A DNA stretch of 48,629 nucleotides from Aphodosoma sp045126975 (GCA_045126975.1 JBGVPL010000026.1:1-48629); one strand, 5' to 3'. Positions 7,970 to 16,517 are shown, counted from the stretch's first letter. Program-made: numbers and translations. The notes: a model not told the origin generated them from the letters alone.

Positions 7970-9229
7970 ATGGTGAAATTTACAAATTCAAATATATTAT
8001 CTGCGTTTCGTAAGCAAATGGGGATTTCGAAAGCTGACGAAACTGCTTTTGTTGAGGCTTTTCAATCTACATTCGAAGAGGCTCTTTTGCATGATAAGGT
8101 GTTGAAAATAAGTGGACTTGGTACATTTAAGTTAATTCCTGTTGAATCTCGAAAAAGTGTGAATGTTAATACTGGTGAAGAGATTGAAATAGCAGGTCAT
8201 TATAAACTTACTTTTACTCCAGATGTGACGCTTAAAGATAGAGTAAATGAGCCACTTGCACATCTCGAAACTGTGGAATTAGATGCAGATGTTGTTGAAA
8301 ATCCAAAAGTAGAGATAGAGATGCACGATACAGCATCTTTAAAAATTGAACAGTCTGCTGATTATTTTGCTCTTCAAGAAGAAAAAGTACAAATACAAGA
8401 AGACCCTCTTCAAAAGTTAACAGAACAGGCTCTTGAATTAAAAGATATTTTAGCAGATATACAAGGATTATCTGTTGTTGAAAGTGTACTTTCTGACTCG
8501 TCTGACCTATCCGACAAGTCTGACTCGTCTGATAATTCCAACCAATCATCCCAATCCACTTCAATCCAAGAAACTCCAAAGCAATCAGAACCAATCTCGG
8601 CTCGTGATATAATTGCAGAAATCAATCGTGAAGATAGTGCTCCAAACAACAAAAATTCAAAACTTTGGATTTGGATTGCGGTTTTTTTAGGACTTTCAAT
8701 AATTGGTTTATTGGTTTATCAAAATCGAGATTTCTTTGTGTCGTCAGAGGAAGTTGTTGAAACTGTTGATGAGGTAGTAGTGGTAGAAGAATCTTCTGAA
8801 AAAGAGAGTTTTAAAGTGGATACTATTGAAGGAGAATCTTCTGATTTCAATTTATCTGATTCGACTGATTTAGTCAATAATGAATCTAAACTTTCAATTT
8901 CTAATTCTTTGCTTGACACGACTTCTCTTATCTACTCTGATAAATTTTCGGATATCTTTAATATCAAACGCGAATACACTGAATTTATTGATACAGTTAC
9001 CCTTAATGAAGGTAGTCGTTTGACATGGATTTCGCTTAAACAATATGGTCATCGCGATTATTGGGTATATATCTATGAGGCAAATCGTGATATCGTTAAA
9101 AATCCAAATGCGATTAAAATAGGTACAAAACTTCGTATTCCTAAACTCGCACCTGAATTAATTGATGCAACTAATCCTGAAACTATCGAATATGCACGAT
9201 ATTTGCATGATATTTATGTGAAAAAGTAA
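7970..9229 (+). CDS. HU-domain / transmembrane / LysM-type fusion protein
   Basis: A 419-residue protein. Residues 1-95 form an HU-like DNA-binding domain (GTFKLIPVESRKSVNVNTGEEIEI, then a beta arm). An acidic, low-complexity linker follows, with Ser-Asp repeats at about 175-190 encoded by 9-nt tandem units. One membrane helix lies at about 231-251 (IWIAVFLGLSIIGLLVY), followed by a second Ser/Glu/Asp-rich linker. A C-terminal LysM-like domain spans about 340-395 (LNEGSRLTWISLKQYGHRDYWVYIYEANRD, then GTKLRIPKL). The predicted topology puts HU in the cytoplasm and LysM in the periplasm, so it could tie DNA to the cell wall. This is inference from domains. A purine-rich GGGAGGGG lies just before the ATG. 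It is preceded by a small HU gene and followed by a terminator. Confidence 0.85.
   Translation: MVKFTNSNILSAFRKQMGISKADETAFVEAFQSTFEEALLHDKVLKISGLGTFKLIPVESRKSVNVNTGEEIEIAGHYKLTFTPDVTLKDRVNEPLAHLETVELDADVVENPKVEIEMHDTASLKIEQSADYFALQEEKVQIQEDPLQKLTEQALELKDILADIQGLSVVESVLSDSSDLSDKSDSSDNSNQSSQSTSIQETPKQSEPISARDIIAEINREDSAPNNKNSKLWIWIAVFLGLSIIGLLVYQNRDFFVSSEEVVETVDEVVVVEESSEKESFKVDTIEGESSDFNLSDSTDLVNNESKLSISNSLLDTTSLIYSDKFSDIFNIKREYTEFIDTVTLNEGSRLTWISLKQYGHRDYWVYIYEANRDIVKNPNAIKIGTKLRIPKLAPELIDATNPETIEYARYLHDIYVKK
8492..8536 (+). repeat. 9-nt tandem units TCNGACNNG, coding (Ser-Asp tract)
   Basis: Five 9-nt units encode SDS SDL SDK SDS SDN. The unit TCNGACNNG is its own reverse complement after rotation, so both strands encode Ser-Asp triplets. 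A second tract is in the TonB receptor gene at about 27069-27113, on the opposite strand. Confidence 0.88.
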
Positions 9230-9231
9230 TA

Positions 9232-9262
9232 AAACGGGAACTTTTGGGGTTCCCGTTTGTTA
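9232..9262 (+). terminator. Rho-independent terminator after the HU-LysM gene
   Basis: A perfect 10-bp stem AAACGGGAAC (9232-9241) with its complement at 9249-9258 and a 7-nt loop, starting 2 nt after the stop codon. The T tract is short. Confidence 0.85.
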
Positions 9263-9323
9263 AATAAATCTAAAACAAACATTTTTTAACTTATTTGATG
9301 CTATTTATTTGCGGTTAAAATGT

Positions 9324-9331
9324 TAATTTTG
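9324..9331 (+). promoter_or_regulatory. -7 element upstream of moxR and the bat operon
   Basis: TAATTTTG followed by C, 46 nt before the moxR start. No TTTG is found at the ideal distance, so confidence is moderate. Confidence 0.5.
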
Positions 9332-9377
9332 CAAATCAAATTAAATATATTGTCTAAAAATTAAACAAAAATATATT

Positions 9378-10376
9378 ATGAGTTTTAATAGCGTTGATAT
9401 TAGAGAATTAAACGAACGTATCGAGCGTCAAAGTGCGTTTGTCGATGCCCTCGTAATGGGTATGAATCAAACAATTGTCGGACAAAAACACCTTGTAGAA
9501 TCACTTCTCATTGGGCTTTTGTCTGATGGTCACGTACTTCTCGAAGGTGTACCTGGTTTGGCAAAAACATTGGCAATTAAAACTTTGGCGCAACTTATTG
9601 ATGCTGACTATAGTCGTATTCAGTTTACGCCTGACTTGTTGCCTGCCGACGTAGTTGGTACAATGATTTATAGTCAAAAAAACGAAAATTTCGACATCAA
9701 AAAAGGTCCAGTATTTGCTAATTTCGTGCTTGCAGATGAAATTAACCGTGCTCCTGCTAAAGTGCAAAGTGCGCTCCTCGAAGCTATGCAAGAGCATCAA
9801 GTAACTATTGGCGAAGAAACTTTCAAACTTCCTGAACCATTCCTTGTGCTTGCTACTCAAAATCCTATTGAACAAGAAGGTACATATCCACTTCCTGAGG
9901 CGCAAGTTGACCGTTTCATGCTTAAAGTGATTATCACATACCCTCAACGTGATGAGGAACGCCAAATCGTAGCAACTCACCTTCGTGGTGGATTCAATCC
10001 TGTGAAACCAATTCTCAAAGTTGAAGACATTATCGAGGCTCGCAAAGTGGTGCGTGAGGTTTATATGGATGAAAAAATCGAACGTTATATCGTTGACCTT
10101 GTGTATGCTACACGTTTCCCTGAAGAATATGGCTTGAAAGATCTTAAAGGTATGATTTCTTTTGGTGCATCTCCTCGTGCATCTATCAATCTTGCTTTGG
10201 CAGCTCGTGCATACGCTTTCATCAAACGTCGTGGCTATGTAATCCCTGAAGATGTTCGTGCTGTGTGTCATGACGTATTACGTCACCGTATCGGATTGTC
10301 TTATGAGGCAGAAGCTAACAATATGACTTCTGAGGAAATCATCAACGAAATCCTTAATGCAGTTGAAGTACCTTAG
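9378..10376 (+). CDS. MoxR-family AAA+ ATPase
   Basis: A 332-residue AAA_3 ATPase: Walker A GVPGLAKT (57-64), Walker B VLADEINRA (117-125), sensor ATQNPIEQEGTYPLPEAQ, and a C-terminal lid. Known role: a MoxR chaperone that, with a DUF58 protein and VWA proteins, matures or protects envelope or redox proteins. In Bacteroidetes it opens the Bat (Bacteroides aerotolerance) operon, as here. The DUF58 gene follows after 80 bp filled with heptamer repeats. Confidence 0.95.
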   Translation: MSFNSVDIRELNERIERQSAFVDALVMGMNQTIVGQKHLVESLLIGLLSDGHVLLEGVPGLAKTLAIKTLAQLIDADYSRIQFTPDLLPADVVGTMIYSQKNENFDIKKGPVFANFVLADEINRAPAKVQSALLEAMQEHQVTIGEETFKLPEPFLVLATQNPIEQEGTYPLPEAQVDRFMLKVIITYPQRDEERQIVATHLRGGFNPVKPILKVEDIIEARKVVREVYMDEKIERYIVDLVYATRFPEEYGLKDLKGMISFGASPRASINLALAARAYAFIKRRGYVIPEDVRAVCHDVLRHRIGLSYEAEANNMTSEEIINEILNAVEVP

Positions 10377-10384
10377 TCAAAAAT

Positions 10385-10447
10385 AGTAGAAAGTAATAAG
10401 TAGAAAGTAGAAAGACAAGTGTCTTACGACTTATGACTTATTACTTA
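10385..10447. repeat. Heptamer array with inverted arms (AGTAGAA / TTACTTA)
   Basis: Nine 7-nt units: AGTAGAA-type on the left, a central AGACAAG-TGTCTTA palindrome, and CGACTTA/TGACTTA/TTACTTA on the right. The arms are roughly complementary, so the transcript could fold. The same layout recurs at 19251-19341. Confidence 0.9.
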
Positions 10448-10456
10448 TGTCTGATT

Positions 10457-11326
10457 ATGGAAACAAGTGAATTATTAAAAAAAGTACGCCGTATTGAGAT
10501 TAAAACTCGCGGATTGTCAAATAATATCTTTGCAGGCGAATATCACACTGCCTTCAAAGGTAAAGGTATGACATTCTCCGAAGTGCGTGAATATCAGTAT
10601 GGCGACGAAATACGTACTATCGATTGGAACGTTACAGCTCGTTTTCGCAAACCTTTCGTGAAGGTCTTCGAAGAAGAACGCGAACTCACTGTAATGCTCC
10701 TTATTGACGTATCTGCATCGCGTCAGTTTGGTACAATATCTGCTATGAAACAAGATGTTATCATCGAACTCGCAGCAACACTTGCTTTCTCTGCTATTCA
10801 AAACAACGACAAAATCGGTGTTATCTTTTTCAGCGATAAAATCGAAAAATTTATACCTCCTCAAAAAGGACGTAAACACATTCTTTATATAATTCGTGAA
10901 TTGATTGATTTTCAGCCCGAAAGTTCTACTACCGATATCACAAAGGCTTTGCAATATTTCACTAATGTAATTAAAAAACGTTCAACAGCCTTTCTTATAA
11001 GTGACTTTATCGACGACCATCTTTCGCAAGATGCACTTACAATCGCCAATCGCAAACACGATTTAGTTGCATTTCAAATTTACGACCGTCGTGATGCCGA
11101 ACTTCCTGATGTTGGGCTTATTAAGATGAAAGATGCCGAAACTAGCGAGCGTATTTGGGTTGATACATCTTCTCGAAAAGTTAGAATGATGTACAAAAAT
11201 ATTTGGGACGAACGTCGTCTTCGTCTTCAGCAGATGATAAGCAAAGCAGGTGTTGATAGCGTTACAATGGAAGCAAGCGAAGATTATGTAAAAGCCCTAA
11301 TGCGCCTCTTTAAGATGCGTACCTAA
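10457..11326 (+). CDS. DUF58 protein of the bat operon
   Basis: A 289-residue protein. An N-terminal DUF58 signature is present (EVREYQYGDEIRTIDWNVTARF, about 43-63), followed by a VWA-like segment with MLLIDVSASRQFG (80-92), which supplies a partial MIDAS motif. I place the start at the ATG at 10457. An in-frame ATG at 10433 would add eight residues encoded wholly by heptamer repeats and is unlikely to be used. Known context: DUF58 proteins pair with MoxR ATPases. The next gene begins 12 nt downstream. Confidence 0.92.
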   Translation: METSELLKKVRRIEIKTRGLSNNIFAGEYHTAFKGKGMTFSEVREYQYGDEIRTIDWNVTARFRKPFVKVFEEERELTVMLLIDVSASRQFGTISAMKQDVIIELAATLAFSAIQNNDKIGVIFFSDKIEKFIPPQKGRKHILYIIRELIDFQPESSTTDITKALQYFTNVIKKRSTAFLISDFIDDHLSQDALTIANRKHDLVAFQIYDRRDAELPDVGLIKMKDAETSERIWVDTSSRKVRMMYKNIWDERRLRLQQMISKAGVDSVTMEASEDYVKALMRLFKMRT

Positions 11327-11338
11327 GTTCTCTTACTT

Positions 11339-12301
11339 ATGAAAAGATTACTAATAATATTATTGTGCATCGTGCATTGTGCATTATGCATCGATATAAA
11401 ATCTCAAGTGGTTGTCTCTGCCGATATTGATTCAGTACAGATGTTCATCGGGCAGCAGGCAAAACTCTCTATACAAGCCATTCAACCACAGGATTATACT
11501 TTGCAATTCCCTGTTTTTTCTGACACAGTTGTCTCTAATTTAGAGTTAGTTTCTACTCTTAAGCCTGATACTGTGTTGTTAGACAACGAGCGATTGCAAG
11601 TTACTAATAGTTACATCGTTACATCTTTCGATTCTGCGTTGGTTTATATATCTGGTTTTGATGTGCTTGCAGGTGAAGATGTCTATACTACTAATCCATT
11701 GTCAATCAAAATAGTAGATATGCCTATTGATACTACTCAACAGGCTATTACAGATATAAAAGATGTTTATAATCCACCGATTGATTGGATGTTTTATTTC
11801 ACTATTGTAGGCTCTATTCTTTTGGCAATACTCTTACTCGCAATTGTGCTTTATTTGGTTAATAAATATCTCAAATCTCGTGAAAATAAAGGAGAAGAAG
11901 AGGTTGTTGAACCAATCGATCCTCGTAAAGCTCATGAAATTGCATACGAAGAATTAGAATTATTAAAGCAAAAACAACTTTGGCAAGCTCAACAATTTAA
12001 GGCTTATTATACTGAACTTACAGAAATTCTTCGTCGCTATATATCAAATCGTTACAACATTGATGCGATGGAGCAAACCTCTGATGAGGTAATGACTGAA
12101 TTCCGTCAAAATAAAGAACTTCGCGACAAAAAAGAAGAAATAAAACTATTGGCTGATGTATTGCAACTTGCCGACTTAGTCAAATTTGCTAAGTGGCAAC
12201 CTCTCCCTGACGAATGTGAACGCTCATTCCATCAAGTCACTCAATTCATCGACCAAACAAAAGAAGTTGAACCTGAAATAAAAAACGAGCGTAGCGAGTA
12301 A
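11339..12301 (+). CDS. Unnamed Bat-operon membrane protein
   Basis: A 320-residue protein with an N-terminal signal, a periplasmic beta-rich region (about 25-145), one membrane helix (about 150-175) and a cytoplasmic charged region with AYEELELLKQKQLWQAQQFK and YYTELTEILRRYISNRYNIDAMEQ, which resembles DUF4381 and the cytoplasmic part of BatD. Bacteroides bat operons carry an unnamed gene at this position. I do not recognise a more specific function. Odd features: four TGTGCAT-type heptamers (11364-11391) make up the core of the signal peptide (CIVHCALCI), and the last codons are GAGCGTAGCGAG before TAA, inside another heptamer-like tract. Confidence 0.82.
   Translation: MKRLLIILLCIVHCALCIDIKSQVVVSADIDSVQMFIGQQAKLSIQAIQPQDYTLQFPVFSDTVVSNLELVSTLKPDTVLLDNERLQVTNSYIVTSFDSALVYISGFDVLAGEDVYTTNPLSIKIVDMPIDTTQQAITDIKDVYNPPIDWMFYFTIVGSILLAILLLAIVLYLVNKYLKSRENKGEEEVVEPIDPRKAHEIAYEELELLKQKQLWQAQQFKAYYTELTEILRRYISNRYNIDAMEQTSDEVMTEFRQNKELRDKKEEIKLLADVLQLADLVKFAKWQPLPDECERSFHQVTQFIDQTKEVEPEIKNERSE
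11364..11391 (+). repeat. TGTGCAT heptamers inside a signal peptide
   Basis: Four 7-nt units (TGTGCAT, CGTGCAT, TGTGCAT, TATGCAT) encode most of the hydrophobic core of the signal peptide of the gene at 11339. Two units of the same family sit in the batE signal peptide at 18431-18444. Confidence 0.88.
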
Positions 12302-12303
12302 GT

Positions 12304-12338
12304 CTTGCTACTCGCTACTTGTTACTTGCTACTAAAAA
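12304..12338. repeat. CTTGCTA/CTCGCTA heptamer array before batA
   Basis: Five 7-nt units starting 2 nt after the upstream stop and ending just before the batA ATG. The reverse complement (TAGCGAG) recurs inside the metallophosphoesterase gene at 20801. Confidence 0.85.
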
Positions 12339-12339
12339 T

Positions 12340-13323
12340 ATGCTTTTCAACAATCCCGAATATCTCTGGTTACTATTGGTGCTTGTGCCGATGATTGCTT
12401 GGTATGTTTTTAAACAATATCAAGCTGATGCAAGTTTGCAAGTATCTTCAACCGAGCCATTTCATAAAATGCCTAAAACACGCAAACACTATCTTTTTCA
12501 TCTTGTGTTTGCCCTTCGTTGTGCGGCATTGTTTTTTCTCGTAATTGCAATCGCACGACCTCAATCTACTAACAGTTTTCGTAGCGAATCTACCGAAGGT
12601 ATTGACATCATGTTGTCGCTCGATATTTCAGGTACTATGTTAGCTGAAGACTTGAAACCTAATCGTTTAGAGGCAGCCAAAGAGGTGGCAACTAAATTTA
12701 TTGCTGACCGTCCTGACGATAATATCGGTTTGGTTGTATTTGCTGGCGAAAGTTTCACACAATGTCCGCTTACTACCGATCATGGTGTACTCATCAATCT
12801 TTTGAATGCCGTTCAATTTGGCGTTATCGAAGATGGTACAGCTATTGGACTTGGACTTGCCAATGCTGTTAATCGTATTAAAGATAGTCAGGCGAAGTCA
12901 AAAGTAATTATTCTTCTCACCGATGGTTCAAACAATCGTGGCGATATTGCCCCTCTTACAGCGGCAGAAATTGCTAAAAAGTTCGGTATTAGAGTATATA
13001 CTATTGGTGTTGGTAAACAAGGTATGGCGCCTTATCCATTTCAAACTCCTTTCGGCATACAATATCAAAACGTACCTGTCGAAATCGATGAAGATGTATT
13101 GCAACAAATTGCAAAAATGACAGGTGGTAGCTATTTCCGTGCTACTGATAATGCCTCTCTTGGTGCTATTTATGGCGAAATTGACCAAATGGAAAAAACA
13201 AAACTTCAAGTACGTGAATATAAAAAACGTAACGAAGAATTTTTTCCTTATCTACTCACAGCATTCTTATTACTTGTCATAGAAATTCTAATCCGCAACA
13301 CAATTCTTCGTCGTTTACCTTAA
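12340..13323 (+). CDS. batA: BatA-like VWA-domain membrane protein
   Basis: A 327-residue protein with two N-terminal membrane helices (about 8-25 and 53-72), a VWA domain with MIDAS-like DISGTM (95-100) and LLTDGSNNRG, and a C-terminal helix (about 303-320). I choose the ATG at 12340. A TTG at 12319 would lie in the heptamer array. Known role: BatA and BatB form a membrane complex in Bacteroides and related genera that helps cells cope with oxygen or envelope stress; the mechanism is unsettled. The MIDAS reads D-x-S-G-T, not the more common D-x-S-x-S. Confidence 0.9.
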   Translation: MLFNNPEYLWLLLVLVPMIAWYVFKQYQADASLQVSSTEPFHKMPKTRKHYLFHLVFALRCAALFFLVIAIARPQSTNSFRSESTEGIDIMLSLDISGTMLAEDLKPNRLEAAKEVATKFIADRPDDNIGLVVFAGESFTQCPLTTDHGVLINLLNAVQFGVIEDGTAIGLGLANAVNRIKDSQAKSKVIILLTDGSNNRGDIAPLTAAEIAKKFGIRVYTIGVGKQGMAPYPFQTPFGIQYQNVPVEIDEDVLQQIAKMTGGSYFRATDNASLGAIYGEIDQMEKTKLQVREYKKRNEEFFPYLLTAFLLLVIEILIRNTILRRLP

Positions 13324-13327
13324 AATA

Positions 13328-13397
13328 GGGAACAAGGAACGAGGAATAGGGAACAAGGAATAGGGAACAAGGAATAAGGAATAATAGATAACAGATA
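13328..13397. repeat. GGGAACA/AGGAATA heptamer array between batA and batB
   Basis: Eight units of the GGAA(T/C)A family, then two ANAGATA units, starting 4 nt after the batA stop. This gap (13324-13506) separates genes that are usually tightly linked. Confidence 0.88.
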
Positions 13398-13420
13398 AAA
13401 ATATATTGAAAGCAAGGTAA

Positions 13421-13470
13421 CCCACTATTCTCCCCATGTTTTAGGGGGAGTCCCCGAGGGGGGAGGGGTT
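13421..13470. repeat. CCCC/GGGGG hairpin element (intergenic copy)
   Basis: A tetra-C run, then TTTTAGGGGGAGTCCCC, then a GGGGGG run: nested complementary C and G tracts. A closely related copy lies in frame in the TonB receptor gene at 26438-26476; both share TTAGGGGGAGT followed by CCCCG or CCCG. Confidence 0.85.
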
Positions 13471-13474
13471 AAAA

Positions 13475-13503
13475 TTCTCAACTTTCAACTTTCAACTTTC
13501 AAA
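13475..13503. repeat. TTTCAAC heptamer leader of batB
   Basis: Three full TTTCAA(C/A) units plus a variant, ending 3 nt before the batB ATG at 13507. Confidence 0.85.
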
Positions 13504-13506
13504 AGT

Positions 13507-14523
13507 ATGCGTTTCGCAAATCCACATATATTTTGGCTTATAGCGGTAGTCGTTGCACTGATTGCTATATTTATCTATGGAGTTTACATTCAACGTCGTA
13601 AACTTCGTCGTTTTGGTAATGTCCAGTTATTAAGCACACTCATGCCTAACGTTTCATATATTCGTCCTCAAGTTAAGTTCTATATGTTGGCAGTGGCATT
13701 GATATTGCTTGTATTTGCATTGGCTCGCCCACAAGTTGGCTCTAAATTAGAGAAAAGAAAAACCGAAGGTATCGAAGTTATGATAGTGCTCGATGTTTCC
13801 AATTCTATGTTGGCTACTGATGTTGCTCCGTCTCGACTCGAAAATGCCAAAATGATGCTTTCGAAACTCATAGACCAAATGCCTGATAATAAGGTTGGTT
13901 TGATTGTCTTTGCAGGTGATGCCTTCGTGCAACTTCCTATTACTGCCGATGGTGTCTCGGCTAAGATGTTCTTATCTAATATAACTACCAAATCTGTTCC
14001 TAATCCAGGTACTGCTGTTGGTACTGCTATCGATTTGGCAATCAAATCTTTTGGTGAAGAGAATAAAGATAAAGGACGTACTATTATTTTGCTTACCGAT
14101 GGTGAAAACCATGAAGATGATGCCATTGCAGCCGCAAAATTGGCTCGTGAAAAAGGCATTATGGTTAATGTCGTAGGTTTTGGTTCGCCTCAAGGTGCGC
14201 CAATTCCAGTGCAAGGTACAATGTCGTTTTGGAAAGATAAAGAGGGTAATGTCGTAGTCTCTAAACTTAATGAGCAAATGGGGCAACAAATCGCACAAGC
14301 AGGTGATGGAGTTTACGTTCGTGCCGATAATTCAAATATTGCTTTGCGTACTATTTCAAAACAATTATCTCAAATACAAAAAGGTGAAATTCAAACAACT
14401 GCTTTTGCCGATTATGCCGATAAATTCTATATTTTTGCATGGATAGCATTCTTTATTCTTGTTGTAGAGTTCTTTATCCTTAATCGTCAAAACAAACAGT
14501 TGAATAAATATAAGTGGTTTTAA
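13507..14523 (+). CDS. batB: BatB-like VWA-domain membrane protein
   Basis: A 338-residue paralogue of BatA: N-terminal helices (about 7-27 and 57-74), a VWA domain with MIDAS DVSNS (96-100), ILLTDGENHEDDA, and a C-terminal helix (about 306-325). Its placement after BatA and directly before the TPR protein BatC matches the Bacteroides order. The C-terminus is followed 3 nt later by batC, while the gap to batA is stretched to 183 bp by repeats. Confidence 0.92.
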   Translation: MRFANPHIFWLIAVVVALIAIFIYGVYIQRRKLRRFGNVQLLSTLMPNVSYIRPQVKFYMLAVALILLVFALARPQVGSKLEKRKTEGIEVMIVLDVSNSMLATDVAPSRLENAKMMLSKLIDQMPDNKVGLIVFAGDAFVQLPITADGVSAKMFLSNITTKSVPNPGTAVGTAIDLAIKSFGEENKDKGRTIILLTDGENHEDDAIAAAKLAREKGIMVNVVGFGSPQGAPIPVQGTMSFWKDKEGNVVVSKLNEQMGQQIAQAGDGVYVRADNSNIALRTISKQLSQIQKGEIQTTAFADYADKFYIFAWIAFFILVVEFFILNRQNKQLNKYKWF

Positions 14524-14526
14524 GCA

Positions 14527-15228
14527 ATGAAAAGATATATTATTTTGATATTTATGCTTTTACCGATGTTGGCACTATTTGCTCAAAAAGAGAGCCGTAA
14601 TGTCAATAGTGGTAATAAACAATATAAGAAAGAGAAGTTTGTTGAGTCTGAAGTAGAGTATCGTAAAGGCTTAGAGCAAAACAACTCAAGCTTTTCTGCT
14701 AATTTCAATCTCGGTGATGCTCTTTATCGTCAAGAAAAATATGAAGATGCAGCTGAGCAATTCGAAAAGGCAGCTGCGCTCGCTGGCGATAATAAAGAGC
14801 GTATCGCAGCCGCTCATCATAATAGAGGCAATTCGTTGCTTCAAACTCAAAAGTTTGCAGAAGCAATAGATGCTTATAAAGAGGCTTTGCGTCATAATCC
14901 TGAAGATCACGACACTCGCTATAATCTTGCTTATGCTAAGCGAATGTTGCAGCAACAACAACAGCAGCAACAGCAACAACAAAATCAGCAACAAGAGCAA
15001 AAGCAAGAGGAGCAAAAACAAGATCAACAGCAACAACAGGAGCAACAAGAACAGGAACAACAACAGCAAGAGCAGCAACAAACTCAACCTCAAGAGCAAG
15101 GTATGTCGAAAGAGAATGCTGAGCAAATCCTCCAAGCTCTACAAGAAGACGAAAAACAAACACAAGAAAAAGTAAAAGAGCAACAAGCTCAAAAAGCAAA
15201 ACGCTACCGCGTTGAAAAAGATTGGTAA
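14527..15228 (+). CDS. batC: BatC-like TPR protein with glutamine-rich tail
   Basis: A 233-residue secreted or periplasmic protein with signal peptide MKRYIILIFMLLPMLALFAQ and three TPR-like repeats (about 25-135, for example NFNLGDALYRQEKYEDAAEQFEKAA shown from 59). A tract of almost only Gln and Glu follows (about 141-197), then a charged C-terminus. Known family: BatC TPR proteins lie beside BatB and often end in a Q/E/K-rich tail. The strong CAA/CAG bias produces long leucine-rich open frames on the other strand, which are not genes. BatD normally follows directly; here a foreign-looking gene intervenes. Confidence 0.9.
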   Translation: MKRYIILIFMLLPMLALFAQKESRNVNSGNKQYKKEKFVESEVEYRKGLEQNNSSFSANFNLGDALYRQEKYEDAAEQFEKAAALAGDNKERIAAAHHNRGNSLLQTQKFAEAIDAYKEALRHNPEDHDTRYNLAYAKRMLQQQQQQQQQQQNQQQEQKQEEQKQDQQQQQEQQEQEQQQQEQQQTQPQEQGMSKENAEQILQALQEDEKQTQEKVKEQQAQKAKRYRVEKDW

Positions 15229-15253
15229 TTATATAGTTTAGAGATTATAGTAG

Positions 15254-15273
15254 AGACGCAATATATTGCGTCT
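15254..15273. repeat. GAGACGCAAT palindrome, copy 1
   Basis: A perfect 20-nt palindrome AGACGCAATATATTGCGTCT, 25 nt after batC, at the left edge of the segment that carries the nuclease-like gene. No clear T run follows. Confidence 0.9.
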
Positions 15274-15375
15274 TGATTGGTAGAGTGTTTGATGTTAGAA
15301 CTAAAGCCTTTGAGCTTTTGACGATAAAAATAATAACCTCGTAGAGGTGACAGAGAAAGGTAACAATAAGTTTGT

Positions 15376-16485
15376 ATGTATACGAATTGGATTGAAATTG
15401 TAGAAACATTACAATCATATGTTAATAAAAATTCAATAGAATCGGAATATCAAAAGGAGATTGAGAATTGTTTAAAAATATTAGGTTGGAAAAAATCCAA
15501 TAATACAATGCAATCTCAGTTTCAATTGCCCATTGGTAATGGAAATTATATACGTATTGACATTGTTTTGAATTCTATTTTACCTATTGAAATTAAAAGA
15601 CCAAGTAATATTTGTTCAGTGAAACAGGAGAGTCAATTGATGTCATATATGCGTCAATTACGTTCTAATGTAGGATTATATATAGGTGAAAATATACAAT
15701 TATTTTATGATAATCCAAATGATAAGGATTCTGCGATATCTGTTTTTAAAGTTAATTTGTCTGAAGATGATATAAATGGTGTAACTATATGTGAATTATT
15801 GGATTTTAAGAATTTTGATATACAAAAACTCGAAGATTTTTGTCAAAAACGTTATGATGAAATGGTTATTTATAAAAAATTTCAACAATGTTTTACTGAG
15901 TTTTTTTCTGTTTCAAACGTAAATAAAAATATTCAAAATTTAATAAAAGATAAATTTATTAGAGATGGCTTTGATGAAGACTTGGTAGATAGTGAATTAC
16001 AAAAATTTACTGTTAATGTTCAAAGAAATGATTCATCTTTTATAACATCAAAAGTAAAGTCTCAGGGGGAAAAGTTAGATATAGAATCTACTATTTGTAA
16101 AAGAGAAGATGCTGATATAGTTTATTTATTTAATGGTAATTTATATAAAAAAAATAAATCAGGTTATGGGATTGGTCGGTTAGTACTAGATGTTATAAAA
16201 CAATTTGTTAAAGATAATCCGAATATAACGTTAGAACAACTTAATGTATGTTTCCCTGCAGAGTTATGTTATTATAAAAGTTATAATGCTTTTATTGTTG
16301 AAAAGGAACGTATTGAAGAAGGGGATAAAAAAAGATTTTTTTTGAAAGAAAAAGATATTATAGTATTGCAAGATTTAAAAAAAATAACAGTAAGTAATCA
16401 ATGGGGGGATGAAAACTATTTAAAAAGATATTTTCAAAGTTTTCTTGAAAAAGCAAGGGAATATTACCCTATATATGAAAAATGA
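15376..16485 (+). CDS. HsdR-N-like PD-(D/E)XK nuclease-fold protein inserted in the bat operon
   Basis: A 369-residue protein. Residues 55-110 fit the PD-(D/E)XK pattern of type I restriction HsdR N-terminal domains: IRIDIVL (Asp62) followed by LPIEIKRP (Glu72, Lys74) and then QLMSYMRQL (Gln-containing helix). The C-terminal segment contains ITVSNQWG, which I associate with the same broad class of HsdR-N-like proteins. There is no helicase domain, so it is not a full HsdR. Codon choice differs from its neighbours: many AGA and ATA codons and long A/T runs, against CGT-rich bat genes. It lies between batC and batD, and its stop overlaps an unused ATG. Transfer into the operon is inferred. Function unproven; it may be a solitary defence or repair nuclease. 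Confidence 0.7.
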   Translation: MYTNWIEIVETLQSYVNKNSIESEYQKEIENCLKILGWKKSNNTMQSQFQLPIGNGNYIRIDIVLNSILPIEIKRPSNICSVKQESQLMSYMRQLRSNVGLYIGENIQLFYDNPNDKDSAISVFKVNLSEDDINGVTICELLDFKNFDIQKLEDFCQKRYDEMVIYKKFQQCFTEFFSVSNVNKNIQNLIKDKFIRDGFDEDLVDSELQKFTVNVQRNDSSFITSKVKSQGEKLDIESTICKREDADIVYLFNGNLYKKNKSGYGIGRLVLDVIKQFVKDNPNITLEQLNVCFPAELCYYKSYNAFIVEKERIEEGDKKRFFLKEKDIIVLQDLKKITVSNQWGDENYLKRYFQSFLEKAREYYPIYEK

Positions 16486-16517
16486 TTTTTTATGTATACT
16501 GCAAAATATTGGTAATT

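Noticed and set aside
9501..10271. 256-codon minus-strand open frame across moxR
   Set aside because: It is a complement of a highly biased conserved gene, rich in Cys, His and Phe and without any domain.
10433..10456. Eight extra residues at the start of the DUF58 protein
   Set aside because: Encoded by heptamer repeats, and the family starts near the ATG at 10457.
14686..15199. Long leucine/valine-rich open frames opposite and across batC
   Set aside because: They are the antisense and shifted readings of the CAA/CAG-rich glutamine tract of BatC and have no start context or domain.
15376..16485. Complete type I restriction R subunit
   Set aside because: Only the nuclease-like N-terminal part is seen; there are no helicase motifs and no hsdM or hsdS nearby.
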